Source: Neobacillus sp. YX16
Lineage (GTDB): Bacteria; Bacillota; Bacilli; Bacillales; Cytobacillaceae
Direction of reading: 5' to 3'
DNA length: 64,000 nucleotides
Assembly: GCF_030123505.1 (NCBI RefSeq)
Contig: NZ_CP126115.1
Span: forward strand, 4,044,001 to 4,108,000
Part shown: in pieces, positions 1 through 8,443 of the stretch
Position numbering within the stretch: the stretch's first letter is position 1
How the letters are laid out: every line of letters starts with the position of its first letter
Notes under the pieces: generated by a model
What the model saw: the letters and a program-made list of their open reading frames with translations, nothing else
Databases searched by the model: none
Told to the model about the DNA's origin: nothing
Position numbers and translations under genes: made by a program

Positions 1-54
1 CATTTCTATCATCGAACACACACTTGTATTATCTTCAATCACGAGTATTTTCAA
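1..54 (-). CDS. response regulator receiver domain, N-terminal fragment (cut by window edge)
   Basis: Reading leftward from a TTG at 52-54 the frame gives MKILVIEDNTSVCSMIEM and runs off the window. Hydrophobic beta-strand KILVIED with the acidic ED pair is the hallmark start of a two-component receiver domain (Mg2+-binding acidic pocket). An AGGAG ribosome binding site lies ten bases upstream of the TTG (65-69). Only 18 residues are visible, so the output domain and partner kinase cannot be named. Confidence 0.65.
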   Translation of the reverse strand, partial: MKILVIEDNTSVCSMIEM

Positions 55-181
55 AATCCGTCAACTCCTAGCAAAATCACTTCTTTTCTTCAGTTTATAC
101 GATTTTTGTCTCATATCAACTATATCGCAAAAACTTCCCGGCTATTTAATAATTTGTTCATAGTTTGTTAATATACCCGCG

Positions 182-212
182 AAAAAGAGGCCTGGAAATA
201 TGTCCAGACCTC
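182..212 (-). terminator. intrinsic terminator of the acyl-CoA operon
   Basis: Inverted repeat GAGGTCTGG / CCAGGCCTC (204-212 and 187-195) followed on the minus strand by a T run (182-186). It lies just past the last gene of the seven-gene operon. Confidence 0.85.
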
Positions 213-234
213 AAAATACTTACTTGTGAAAGAT

Positions 235-1209
235 TTATGGTTCTAATATTAACTTCCCTGTCGTTTTTCTTGATTGTAATAACACATGTACATTTGCCGC
301 TTCCACTAACGGGAACACGCCGCCAATCGTAAGCTTTAGTTTTCCTTCCCCAAGATAGGTAAGTAATTCTACTAAACTAGTCTGCAGCAACTCAGGTTTT
401 CTCATTATCTGCGGCAGGAAAAAGCCGATAACAGACTGATTTCGAGCCATCAGTGAAGACGGATACATTCTGCTCTGCTCTCCGCTTGCTGCACCAAATA
501 CAACAAGTCGGCCAAAGGTGGCTAGACATTTTAATGTTTTATTGAAAACATCGCCGCCAACCATCTCAAGTGCAACATCTACTCCTTTGCCGCCAGTTGC
601 TTCAAGAACCTGTTCTACCCAGTTTGATTCACTGTAGTTAATCAGGACATCTGCACCCATTTTGCGGGCTAGTTCTAATTTTTCAGGAGAGCTTGCGGTT
701 GCAATGATTTTCCCAGCACCAAACAGCTTAGCTAATTGTACAGAAAGAGTTCCAACACCACCAGCGGCTGCGTGAATAAGAACAGTTTCCCCTTTCTCCA
801 AACGTCCCATCGTTTTTAAAACATGATAGGCACTTAACCCTTGGAGCGGTAATGCTGCAGCATTCTGAAAGTCTAATTGCTCAGGAATCGGAATCAGTGA
901 GCGCTCGTCAGCAAGCGCAAATTCTGAATATCCTCCTGATTCGATTAGCGTAACAGCCCTCATCCCCGGCTTAACACCGGTTACTTTTTCGCCGACAGCT
1001 GTAACCACTCCAGCAATTTCAGCTCCTGGAATAAATGGAAGAGGGGTTTTAACGACATATTGTCCCTCTCTTCTTGCTGTATCTGCATAATTGACGCCAA
1101 TTGCTTTTATTTCAATTAGTACCTCACGCCCTGTTGGAACGGGTCTATCAATCTCAATAATCTCTAATACTTCAGGTCCGCCAAATTTTTGTAATTGAAC
1201 TGCTTTCAT
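235..1209 (-). CDS. NAD(P)H:quinone oxidoreductase / zinc-independent alcohol dehydrogenase family (MDR)
   Basis: 324-residue medium-chain reductase with an N-terminal GroES-like domain and a C-terminal Rossmann domain (HAAAGGVGTLSVQLAK near residue 146, binding NADP). The structural-zinc cysteines of true alcohol dehydrogenases are absent, as in quinone oxidoreductases and enoyl reductases. The ATG has an AGGGAG site upstream. It is the last gene of the operon, 15 bases after the enoyl-CoA hydratase gene and before a strong terminator. It probably reduces a quinone or an enone/enoyl intermediate; the substrate is not evident from sequence. Confidence 0.85.
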   Translation of the reverse strand: MKAVQLQKFGGPEVLEIIEIDRPVPTGREVLIEIKAIGVNYADTARREGQYVVKTPLPFIPGAEIAGVVTAVGEKVTGVKPGMRAVTLIESGGYSEFALADERSLIPIPEQLDFQNAAALPLQGLSAYHVLKTMGRLEKGETVLIHAAAGGVGTLSVQLAKLFGAGKIIATASSPEKLELARKMGADVLINYSESNWVEQVLEATGGKGVDVALEMVGGDVFNKTLKCLATFGRLVVFGAASGEQSRMYPSSLMARNQSVIGFFLPQIMRKPELLQTSLVELLTYLGEGKLKLTIGGVFPLVEAANVHVLLQSRKTTGKLILEP

Positions 1210-1224
1210 GTAAAAACTCCCTTT

Positions 1225-2004
1225 CTACCTGCCTTTATATACTGGATTTCTTTTTTCCTTAAAGGCAGCGACGCCTTCCTTATGGTCTTCTGTTTGAACC
1301 ATTAAAACTTGTGTAAGCCGCTCTTCTTCAAGGATTTCTTCGAGTGTTGCGTTGAAGGAATGGTCTACTAATTTCTTTTGTTTACCAAATGCTTTTCCAG
1401 GGCCCTGCGCTAAATTCAGCGCTATTTTCGTTGTTTCCTCTTGGAGTCTCTCTAATGAGAATAAAGCATTAATCACGCCTAATTGGTAGAGACGCTTTGC
1501 AGGGATGGGTTCTGCACTAAAGAAAAACTGCTTGGCTAGGTGTGGTCCAATTAGCTTCGGAAGGAAATAAGACCCTCCACCATCAGATACGAGACCTACC
1601 TTCGAGAAGCTAAGGGCAAATTTACTATCCTCAGCCGCAACAATCATGTCACACGCTAACGCTAAATTGAAACCAGCCCCTGCCGCAAAGCCATGTACAG
1701 AAGCGATAATCGGTTTTTCTACATCCTTCATTAATAGAATGAGCTCATTTAATTTACCTATGTGTTCATAGGTTTGATTCCCATCAGCCTGTCCCATTGT
1801 TTTCACATCACCGCCAGCACTAAAAGCGCGGCCAGACCCGGACAAAACAATTACCTGTACATCAAGATCATTTTTTGCTTCATGAAGTGCGGCTTTCAAT
1901 CCTAGAATCATATCCGAACTAAATGCATTCAAAGTCTCTGGACGGTTCAATGTTAAGGACAAAACTGGTCCTAGCTTTTCAACTAATAAGTCATTATTCT
2001 TCAA
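1225..2004 (-). CDS. enoyl-CoA hydratase/isomerase family protein
   Basis: 259 residues of the crotonase fold. The oxyanion-hole stretch GRAFSAGGD (about residues 58-66) and the segment FSKVGLVSDGGGSYFL (about 130-145) are clear. The usual first catalytic Glu of classical hydratases is not at its place and the second is Asp, a pattern closer to PaaG-type isomerases than to FadB-type hydratases. An AGGGAGG site precedes the ATG. The 20-bp tandem array lies immediately upstream. Role: hydration or double-bond isomerisation of an acyl-CoA in the pathway encoded by this operon. Confidence 0.85.
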   Translation of the reverse strand: MKNNDLLVEKLGPVLSLTLNRPETLNAFSSDMILGLKAALHEAKNDLDVQVIVLSGSGRAFSAGGDVKTMGQADGNQTYEHIGKLNELILLMKDVEKPIIASVHGFAAGAGFNLALACDMIVAAEDSKFALSFSKVGLVSDGGGSYFLPKLIGPHLAKQFFFSAEPIPAKRLYQLGVINALFSLERLQEETTKIALNLAQGPGKAFGKQKKLVDHSFNATLEEILEEERLTQVLMVQTEDHKEGVAAFKEKRNPVYKGR

Positions 2005-2040
2005 TAAAATCTTCCTCCCTTATCTTCTGGCTTGCTATCC

Positions 2041-2340
2041 GCAAGTAAATCTCACTATCCGCCAGTAAATCTCGTTATCCGCCAGTAAATTCCGCTATCC
2101 GCCAGTAAATCCTGCTATCCGCCAGTAAATCTCGTTATCCGCTAGTAAATCTCGCTATCCGCCAGTAAATCTCGTTATCCGCTAGTAAATCTCGCTATCC
2201 GCCAGTAAATCTCGCTATCCGCCAGTAAATCTCGTTATCCGCCAGTAAATCTCGTTATCCGCCAGTAAATTCCGCTATCCGCCAGTAAATCTCGCTATCC
2301 GCCAGTAAATCTCGTTATCCGCCAGTAAATTCCGCTATCC
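2041..2340. repeat. tandem array of fifteen 20-bp units
   Basis: Fifteen contiguous units, exactly 20 bp each, consensus GCCAGTAAATCTCGYTATCC, with scattered substitutions (GCTAG, TCCGC, CCTGC variants) and no spacers. The period is not a multiple of three, so no reading frame is kept. It fills the 362-bp gap between the phosphotransferase gene and the enoyl-CoA hydratase gene of one operon. Substitutions are distributed in repeated combinations, as expected from unit duplication. Confidence 0.97.
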
Positions 2341-2366
2341 GCGCTGCCTACCCAAGTTATTACCTC

Positions 2367-3440
2367 CTACAACTCTCCAGAAGCAACACTAGCAGCATGT
2401 TCTATTAGCATTTTTGCTTTATAATTGAAATGAGCAAACCGAAGATCATTGGTTTGACCTTTTTTATATCGATAGTAAATTTGTTGACAAATGACAGCTA
2501 GTTTAAAGTAGGCAAAGGTTAAATAAAAGTTCATATTGGTTACATCTCGGCCGCTTTTCTTCGCATAAAGCTCAATAAATTGCTTTCTTGTATAGAATCC
2601 ATCATTTACCGTTACAGGAGCTTTTCCTAGCCCTTTTTTTAAATCCTCCGGATCATCAGCTTGATTCCAATAGCTCATGGCCACTCCAAGATCTGCAAGC
2701 GGATCACCTACTGTTGTCATTTCCCAATCAAATAGCCCCACCATTTCCGAAAGGCTTTCATTAAACATCGCATTATTAAATTTGTAGTCATAGTGAATGA
2801 CAGCAGATGTTTGTTGAACCGGTATATTACCTGCCAGCCATTTTTTCAAGGATTCAACCGCAGCGATTTCATCCGTTTTCGCTCTTTCATAGCGTCCTAT
2901 CCAGCTATAAACCTGTCTTTCTGTGAAACCCTTTGGTTTACTAATCGCTCCAAGGCCAGTATCTTTATAATTAATCCCGTGAAGTTCCACTAATTTATTT
3001 ACCATTACCTCTGATAATTGTTGACATAGCTCTTTTGTTACTGAAATTTCCTCCGGAAAAGAAGTGTCAATGACCATACCGTTTTTCCGTTCCATGATAA
3101 AAAAGGGACTTCCAACAATCTCCTCCTGCTCGGAAAACAGGATTGGTTTCGGGGTGACAGAAAAGACAGGATGAAGCTCAGAGATAATTATAAATTCTCT
3201 TTCCATATCGTGTGCTTTAGGTGCAAGTGGTCCTAATGGCGGACGTCGTAAAACAGCTTCCCATTCGCCTACTTTTATTTGATACGTTAAATTAGAATGA
3301 CCCGCGGAAAATTGCAGAAGTTCTAAGGGGCTATTTGGCAGGTTTTCAATATTGCTGCGTAAAAATTTTTCCAACACAGTTAAATCTAATTCCTCCCCTT
3401 TTCGGACTGGAATGGTATCTTTACTTATTTGATGAGGCAT
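2367..3440 (-). CDS. aminoglycoside-phosphotransferase-like kinase (ACAD10/11-associated)
   Basis: 357 residues of the APH kinase fold. The catalytic loop IHYDYKFNN (about 215-223, H-x-D-x4-N) and the metal-binding LFDWEMTTVGDP (about 235) are intact. Kinases of this branch form the N-terminal half of mammalian ACAD11 and correspond to LvaA of levulinate catabolism, where they phosphorylate the 4-hydroxyl of 4-hydroxyacyl-CoA. The same operon encodes an ACAD11-like dehydrogenase, which supports that role over antibiotic resistance. RBS AGGAGG, ATG start. The substrate is inferred from context. Confidence 0.8.
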   Translation of the reverse strand: MPHQISKDTIPVRKGEELDLTVLEKFLRSNIENLPNSPLELLQFSAGHSNLTYQIKVGEWEAVLRRPPLGPLAPKAHDMEREFIIISELHPVFSVTPKPILFSEQEEIVGSPFFIMERKNGMVIDTSFPEEISVTKELCQQLSEVMVNKLVELHGINYKDTGLGAISKPKGFTERQVYSWIGRYERAKTDEIAAVESLKKWLAGNIPVQQTSAVIHYDYKFNNAMFNESLSEMVGLFDWEMTTVGDPLADLGVAMSYWNQADDPEDLKKGLGKAPVTVNDGFYTRKQFIELYAKKSGRDVTNMNFYLTFAYFKLAVICQQIYYRYKKGQTNDLRFAHFNYKAKMLIEHAASVASGEL

Positions 3441-3550
3441 AGAAACCCTCCTTTTCTCAAAAAATTCAGTCTCTTCTGCACATTCTGGCCGGATAGTAGG
3501 GCAATAGCGAAAGGAGAGTTTAGCTGTTAGAAAAAACCCTCCATTTATTT

Positions 3551-4114
3551 TTAATTTGCTTGAATTCCCTCTAATATCATTTCAACAAAAATCTCTGCCA
3601 CTTCTCGATCAGTAGATTCTCCATTTGGATTAAACCATTGATAGCTCCAATTAGATGCACCTAGAATACCAAAGGTAACGATATGCGCATTTAAGTCTCC
3701 TCTGAACTCCCCCTTCTCAATTCCATCGATCAGTATTTTCTCAACATTTAATCGGAATTCATCCCGTTTAGGTACGATTAAGGCAAGTCTTTCTTCATTT
3801 AGATTTTTCATTTCTCTAAAGAAGATTTTAGCAGCATATCCTTGTGTTTTAATATTACCTATCAGCAAGTAAACAATTTCGAACAGCTTCTCTTTGTAGC
3901 TCCTGTTATCCGCTAAAATTTCTCTTTGTTTTTCTAGTAAGTAATTAATGTATCCAAGATTAATGTCCATTAAGAGTTCTTCTTTACTAGAAAAATAATA
4001 ATAAAAGGTCCCCTTTGTTACACCTATAGAATCCACAATGTCCTGAATAGACGTTTCCTTAAACCCCTTTTTCTCAAACAATCGGATACTATGCTCTGTT
4101 AATTTATCTTTCAC
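3551..4114 (-). CDS. TetR/AcrR family transcriptional regulator of the acyl-CoA operon
   Basis: 187 residues. The N-terminal helix-turn-helix is typical of TetR (SIQDIVDSIGVTKGTFYYYFSSKEEL, here described as about residues 22-47), followed by an all-helical ligand domain. The start is GTG with GAGG nine bases upstream. It sits between the ligase and kinase genes in the same orientation, so it is probably autoregulated and repressed until an acyl-CoA binds, like FadR/PfmR-type regulators. A matching palindrome lies at the operon promoter (7941-7960). Confidence 0.85.
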   Translation of the reverse strand: MKDKLTEHSIRLFEKKGFKETSIQDIVDSIGVTKGTFYYYFSSKEELLMDINLGYINYLLEKQREILADNRSYKEKLFEIVYLLIGNIKTQGYAAKIFFREMKNLNEERLALIVPKRDEFRLNVEKILIDGIEKGEFRGDLNAHIVTFGILGASNWSYQWFNPNGESTDREVAEIFVEMILEGIQAN

Positions 4115-4211
4115 CGCTTATGTCCTCGCAATCTGTAATAGGTCTAGTGAAATTATATCATATTCCTTTTATCAACAATCACGGACAATACGCAGAAAAT
4201 GGTTAGTCTTT

Positions 4212-5825
4212 TTAGTTCTTAACTGATTCCTCTCGTAAGGCACGACGAAGAATTTTACCGACCTGTGTCTTAGGCAATTGCTCACGAAACTCAACACTTC
4301 TTGGAACCTTATAAGCTGCCATATTTTGCTTACAATATTGAATTACTTCGTCTTCTGTAAGTGTTAGGCCAGCCTTTAAAACGACAAAAGCCTTTACATC
4401 TTCTCCACGGTATACATCAGGAACACCAATGACTACGGCTTCTTGAACAGCTGGATGCTCATAAAGCACTTCTTCAATATCTCGAGGATAAATATTGAAA
4501 CCGCTCGCAATAATTAAATCCTTTTTTCGGTCAACGATATATAAATAACCATCTTCATCGACTTTTGCTATATCCCCAGTATAGAGCCAGCCATCTCTTA
4601 ATGTATTGGCTGTTTCTTCCGGCATATTCCAGTAACCTTTCATAATTTGCGGGCCTTTAATAATCACTTCACCTAATTCCCCAACTGGAACTTCTTCTAA
4701 ACCACTGCCCACATCTACAATCTTATATTCTGTAGATGGCATCCCAATGCCTACACTTCCTGGCTTACGGTCTGCAAAAGGCGGGTTGCAGTGTGTGGTT
4801 GGAGACGCTTCGGAAAGTCCATAGCCTTCCAAAATTTTTGCTCCTGTTTTTCTTTCAAATTCACGGAGAAGTTCTACCGGCATAGGGGCACTGCCGCTAT
4901 TGCAGGTTTTAATACTATTCAACCCGAACTCCTCAGCACGTGGATGATTAGTAATTGCCACGTACATGGTTGGAACCCCTGGGAAAGTAGTAGGCTGTTC
5001 ATGCCTGATTGTATTTAATACTTCCTCTAAATCAAAACGTGGAAGCATTATCGATTCCCCGCCAGTAAAAATGGTTAAGTTCATACAAGCTGTCATTCCA
5101 AATACATGGAATAGAGGAATGACCGTTAAACAGCGATCTTTTCCTAATTCAAATTCGTGCTTGAAAAATTCATAGGATTGGAGGACGTTTGCAACGATGT
5201 TTTCATGAGTCAACATCGCTCCCTTAGACTTCCCTGTTGTGCCGCCTGTATATTGGAGAACAGCAATATCATGCTCCAATTCAATATTTACAGGAGTTAC
5301 CTGCCCATTGCCAGTTGCTAAGAATTGTTCAAAGCTGCAATCTGGGGTGAAATCTTGTCCAGATGGCTGCAGGCTGACGACAATAATATTTTTTAAGCTA
5401 GTCCTTAACTGAACACTTTTTACTCTCGGATAGAAAGCATCCATGACTACAATAGTTTCCGCTCCAGAGTCATTCAGGATATATTCAAGCTCTCGCTCGA
5501 CACTCATAGGATTTACTTGAGTCACAATTGCCCCTGCACCTAACGTGCCATAATAAGAAATGACATATTGCGGGCAGTTCGGAAGCATTAGTGCCACACG
5601 TTCTCCCTTTTGAACTTGATTTTGCTGAAGTGCAGAAGTAAATCCTTGAGATAGTCCTAGTAATTGCTGATAGGTTATTTTTCTTTCATAAAAGGATAGT
5701 GCATTATTTGCAGGGTATTTTGCGGTTGTCTCTTGAAGTATTTCAACTAGATTTTTTTCAGGATTTAAGATTGTTGATGAAATCGAGTCTGGATATTGTG
5801 CCATTCCTATCTTCTTTTCAGCCAT
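4212..5825 (-). CDS. long/medium-chain acyl-CoA ligase (AMP-forming)
   Basis: 537-residue ANL-family ligase. It has the P-loop-like YTGGTTGKSKGAM (about 190-203), the adenylate motif EGYGLSEASP, the hinge YIVDRKKDLI and the C-terminal catalytic Lys in PKTQVGKILRRALR. Length and motifs match FadD/LcfA-type fatty acyl-CoA synthetases. It activates a free carboxylic acid with ATP and CoA. RBS GGAGGG. It starts 29 bases after the SDR gene and is co-transcribed with the ACAD. The acid chain length is not predictable. Confidence 0.9.
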   Translation of the reverse strand: MAEKKIGMAQYPDSISSTILNPEKNLVEILQETTAKYPANNALSFYERKITYQQLLGLSQGFTSALQQNQVQKGERVALMLPNCPQYVISYYGTLGAGAIVTQVNPMSVERELEYILNDSGAETIVVMDAFYPRVKSVQLRTSLKNIIVVSLQPSGQDFTPDCSFEQFLATGNGQVTPVNIELEHDIAVLQYTGGTTGKSKGAMLTHENIVANVLQSYEFFKHEFELGKDRCLTVIPLFHVFGMTACMNLTIFTGGESIMLPRFDLEEVLNTIRHEQPTTFPGVPTMYVAITNHPRAEEFGLNSIKTCNSGSAPMPVELLREFERKTGAKILEGYGLSEASPTTHCNPPFADRKPGSVGIGMPSTEYKIVDVGSGLEEVPVGELGEVIIKGPQIMKGYWNMPEETANTLRDGWLYTGDIAKVDEDGYLYIVDRKKDLIIASGFNIYPRDIEEVLYEHPAVQEAVVIGVPDVYRGEDVKAFVVLKAGLTLTEDEVIQYCKQNMAAYKVPRSVEFREQLPKTQVGKILRRALREESVKN

Positions 5826-5854
5826 TCTTTTCCCTCCAAAATTATCAATTAAGG

Positions 5855-6607
5855 TTAAAAAGTAAGTCCTCCACCATCAACGGACAGCGTTGCACCTGTA
5901 ATAAACGATGCTTCATCTGAAGCTAAGAAGAAAATAGCATTTGCCACTTCATCAGGAGTTCCAATTCTACCCAGAGCATTAGCCTTCGATATAAACGGCC
6001 ATCTTCTCTCATCCTGCTTCCAGACATCGATAATTTTTGTATCAATAACCCCAGGAGCAATGGCATTCACACGGATATTGTATTTGCCATACTCAAGTGC
6101 TGCATTTTGTGTTAGAAGTACTACACCTGCTTTTGAGGCATTATAAGCAGCTTGATATTTTTTACCCTTTAATCCTAGTAAACTAGAAGTATTAATAATC
6201 GCACCGCCGCCTGATTTTTTCATTTCAGGTATAGCATATTTTATTCCAAGGAATACACCTTTTAAATTGATATCAATTACGTGATCCCATTCTTCCTCTG
6301 AAAGATCAACACTTCTTACCTCTGAATGGCCGATTCCAGCATTGTTAACCAAAATATGCAATCCACCAAAAGTATTTATTGTGTTCTTAATAAGATCTTT
6401 TACCTGATTGGAGTCCTTCACATCTGTTTTGATAAAAATAGCCTCACCACCAGGTTCTTGAATCAGGCTGACAGTTTCATTCCCGCTAAGTGAATCCAGG
6501 TCACAAACAGCCACCTTTGCCCCTTCTTTCGCAAAGCGAATCGCTGTTGAGCGCCCAATCCCAGAACCCCCGCCGGTTACAATGGCAATTTTTCCTTTCA
6601 ATTTCAA
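5855..6607 (-). CDS. short-chain dehydrogenase/reductase (3-hydroxyacyl-CoA dehydrogenase type)
   Basis: 250-residue classical SDR: TGGGSGIG cofactor motif (residues 11-18), NNAG (about 89), catalytic Ser in INTSSLL and the YNASK motif with catalytic Tyr and Lys. The Asp at the end of beta-2 (VCDLD) favours NAD+. The start is TTG with GGCGGTG upstream. It lies between the ACAD and ligase genes; the equivalent LvaD in the levulinate pathway is an SDR. It most likely oxidises a hydroxyacyl-CoA. Confidence 0.88.
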   Translation of the reverse strand: MKLKGKIAIVTGGGSGIGRSTAIRFAKEGAKVAVCDLDSLSGNETVSLIQEPGGEAIFIKTDVKDSNQVKDLIKNTINTFGGLHILVNNAGIGHSEVRSVDLSEEEWDHVIDINLKGVFLGIKYAIPEMKKSGGGAIINTSSLLGLKGKKYQAAYNASKAGVVLLTQNAALEYGKYNIRVNAIAPGVIDTKIIDVWKQDERRWPFISKANALGRIGTPDEVANAIFFLASDEASFITGATLSVDGGGLTF

Positions 6608-6713
6608 GGTACTTCACCGCCTTTCTCCTAATCTCTCAATCTTTTCTACCATTTCTTTCGACAGCTTTCTTGAGATACCTTCATCTACATATCGAACTTT
6701 TTTATTATTTATT

Positions 6714-7922
6714 TCATTGATATTTTCTTAATTCAAGCTTCGCTATCTGAGCACGGTGCACTTCATCTGGACCGTCTGCAAGTCTCAGAGTCCTAGAGTT
6801 CGCCCACATTGCTGCAAGTGGAAAATCATCAGATACACCTGCACCCCCAAAAGCTTGAATCGCCCTGTCAATCACACGTAAAGCCATGTTAGGTGCCACC
6901 ACTTTAATCATAGCAATCTCTGTTTTCGCCTCTTTGTTTCCAACAGTATCCATCATATATGCTGCCTTTAGCGTCAATAATCTTGCTTGTTCAATTTCAA
7001 TCCTTGAATCAGCAATCCATTCCTTAATAACCCCTTGACTTGAAAGTGGTCTTCCAAAGGCTTCACGTTCTTGAACTCGCTTACATAAAAGTTCAAGAGC
7101 ACGCTCCGCTGCACCAATCAATCTCATACAGTGATGAATTCTTCCAGGTCCTAATCTTCCTTGTGCTATCGCAAATCCTTTACCTTCACCCCACAGAATA
7201 TTTTCTGCAGGAACTCTCACATTTTCATAAGAAATTTCAGCATGTCCATGCGGAGCATGATCATAACCGAAAACAGGCAGCATCCTTTCAATTGTCACCC
7301 CTGGGGAATCAAGAGGTACAAGAATCATCGACTGCTGTTCATGACGGTTTGCATTAAAATCTGTTTTCCCCATTACAATCGCAATTTTACATCTAGGATC
7401 TCCAGCGCCAGATGACCACCATTTACGTCCATTTATGATATACTCATCACCATCTCTTACAATGCTTGCTTCAATATTTGTTGCATCGGATGAAGCTACC
7501 GCCGGTTCAGTCATGGAAAAGCAAGAACGAATTTCCCCTGATAGTAGTGGTTTAAGCCATTTTTCCTTCTGGTCCTCTTTACCATAGCGAACAATTACTT
7601 CCATATTACCAGTATCAGGTGCACTGCAGTTAAACACTTCAGGACCAATCATCGAGCGCCCCATAATTTCGCAAAGCGGAGCATATTCTAAGTTCGTTAA
7701 ACCTGCTCCATATTCACTTTCTGGTAGAAAAAAGTTCCAGAGACCAGCAGCCTTAGCTTTGTCCTTTAAGTCCTCCATTACCTGAGGGACAGCACTCCAC
7801 CGATTTTCGAGCTCGTTTAATTGCTGCTCATACACTTTTTCATTCGGATATACGTTTTCTTCCATGAAGCTTGTCAGCTTTGTCTGTAACTCTTTCACTT
7901 TAGCAGAATATAAAAATTCCAT
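6714..7922 (-). CDS. acyl-CoA dehydrogenase, ACAD10/11-like
   Basis: 402 residues, full-length ACAD. The stretches [18 protein letters not shown] and [19 protein letters not shown] (about residues 135-185) closely follow the ACAD10/ACAD11 subfamily rather than short-chain ACADs, and the C-terminus has the usual [16 protein letters not shown] and [13 protein letters not shown] enzyme of acyl-CoA oxidation; in the ACAD10/11 subfamily it acts on phosphorylated 4-hydroxyacyl-CoA. First gene of the operon, with a sigma-A promoter and palindromic operator directly upstream. Confidence 0.9.
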   Translation of the reverse strand: MEFLYSAKVKELQTKLTSFMEENVYPNEKVYEQQLNELENRWSAVPQVMEDLKDKAKAAGLWNFFLPESEYGAGLTNLEYAPLCEIMGRSMIGPEVFNCSAPDTGNMEVIVRYGKEDQKEKWLKPLLSGEIRSCFSMTEPAVASSDATNIEASIVRDGDEYIINGRKWWSSGAGDPRCKIAIVMGKTDFNANRHEQQSMILVPLDSPGVTIERMLPVFGYDHAPHGHAEISYENVRVPAENILWGEGKGFAIAQGRLGPGRIHHCMRLIGAAERALELLCKRVQEREAFGRPLSSQGVIKEWIADSRIEIEQARLLTLKAAYMMDTVGNKEAKTEIAMIKVVAPNMALRVIDRAIQAFGGAGVSDDFPLAAMWANSRTLRLADGPDEVHRAQIAKLELRKYQ

Positions 7923-7940
7923 TCACTTCACCCTTTCATA

Positions 7941-7960
7941 CATACTAACCAGTTGGTATG
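7941..7960. promoter_or_regulatory. candidate TetR operator upstream of the acyl-CoA dehydrogenase gene
   Basis: Imperfect palindrome CATACTAACCAGTTGGTATG. It lies about +5 to +24 relative to the predicted start of the promoter at 7972-7999. Its ATACnAACnnGTTnGTAT form resembles operators of PfmR/FadR-type TetR repressors of fatty acid genes; a TetR gene is in the operon. Confidence 0.6.
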
Positions 7961-7971
7961 CCACAATTACT

Positions 7972-7999
7972 ATTATACCTCCAAATATTAAATATTCAA
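7972..7999 (-). promoter_or_regulatory. sigma-A promoter of the acyl-CoA operon
   Basis: On the minus strand: -35 TTGAAT (7994-7999), 16-bp spacer, -10 TATAAT (7972-7977), 50 bases before the acyl-CoA dehydrogenase start. Confidence 0.6.
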
Positions 8000-8032
8000 A
8001 TTTATTTCTAAATATTCTAACAAATCAATAAT

Positions 8033-8227
8033 TTAGTATCTCTTTATACCCATTTTTTGCTTTTTCATTAATTCATGTGATTTTTCTATGATATCAGTTA
8101 GTACATCACCTTTATATACTCTGCCTAATTTAAGGTTTTCTTGATAGTATTCAACAATTTCGTCCAGTTTGTCAGAGGTTTCTTTTGAGATCCTTACATT
8201 TAATTGTATTCTTCCGTTTTCAGCCAA
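8033..8227 (-). CDS. small ribbon-helix-helix-like protein
   Basis: About 64 residues if it begins at the TTG at 8225-8227, which has AGGAG eight bases upstream; the longer frame from ATG 8245 would place that site inside the gene. The segment GRIQLNVRISKETSDKLDEI has the strand-helix pattern of Arc/MetJ-type DNA-binding proteins and the rest is helical and Lys-rich. Likely a small DNA-binding protein; its target is unknown. It is separate from the acyl-CoA operon. Confidence 0.6.
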   Translation of the reverse strand: MAENGRIQLNVRISKETSDKLDEIVEYYQENLKLGRVYKGDVLTDIIEKSHELMKKQKMGIKRY

Positions 8228-8443
8228 GGGAGACACTCCTATCATTTATATAGCAAACTGCTAGCACTTTGCGAAATTCGTGTTATTACTTGATTATATA
8301 CTATTTTTCTACACTTTTTTTCAATCAGACATAAAAAAGAGTGACGCTTGTATGTAAATTCACAGTAAAAAAATATTTAGGTTAGTTTCTTACATAAAAA
8401 TACAAATTTTGCCTCAAATTATCATGAGGGAGGTTTGTGCTAT

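Noticed and set aside
2041..2340. CRISPR array
   Set aside because: Units are directly contiguous with no unique spacers, the unit is only 20 bp, and no cas genes are near.
2367..3440. Aminoglycoside resistance gene
   Set aside because: The kinase fold is shared, but operon context and family point to acyl-CoA metabolism.
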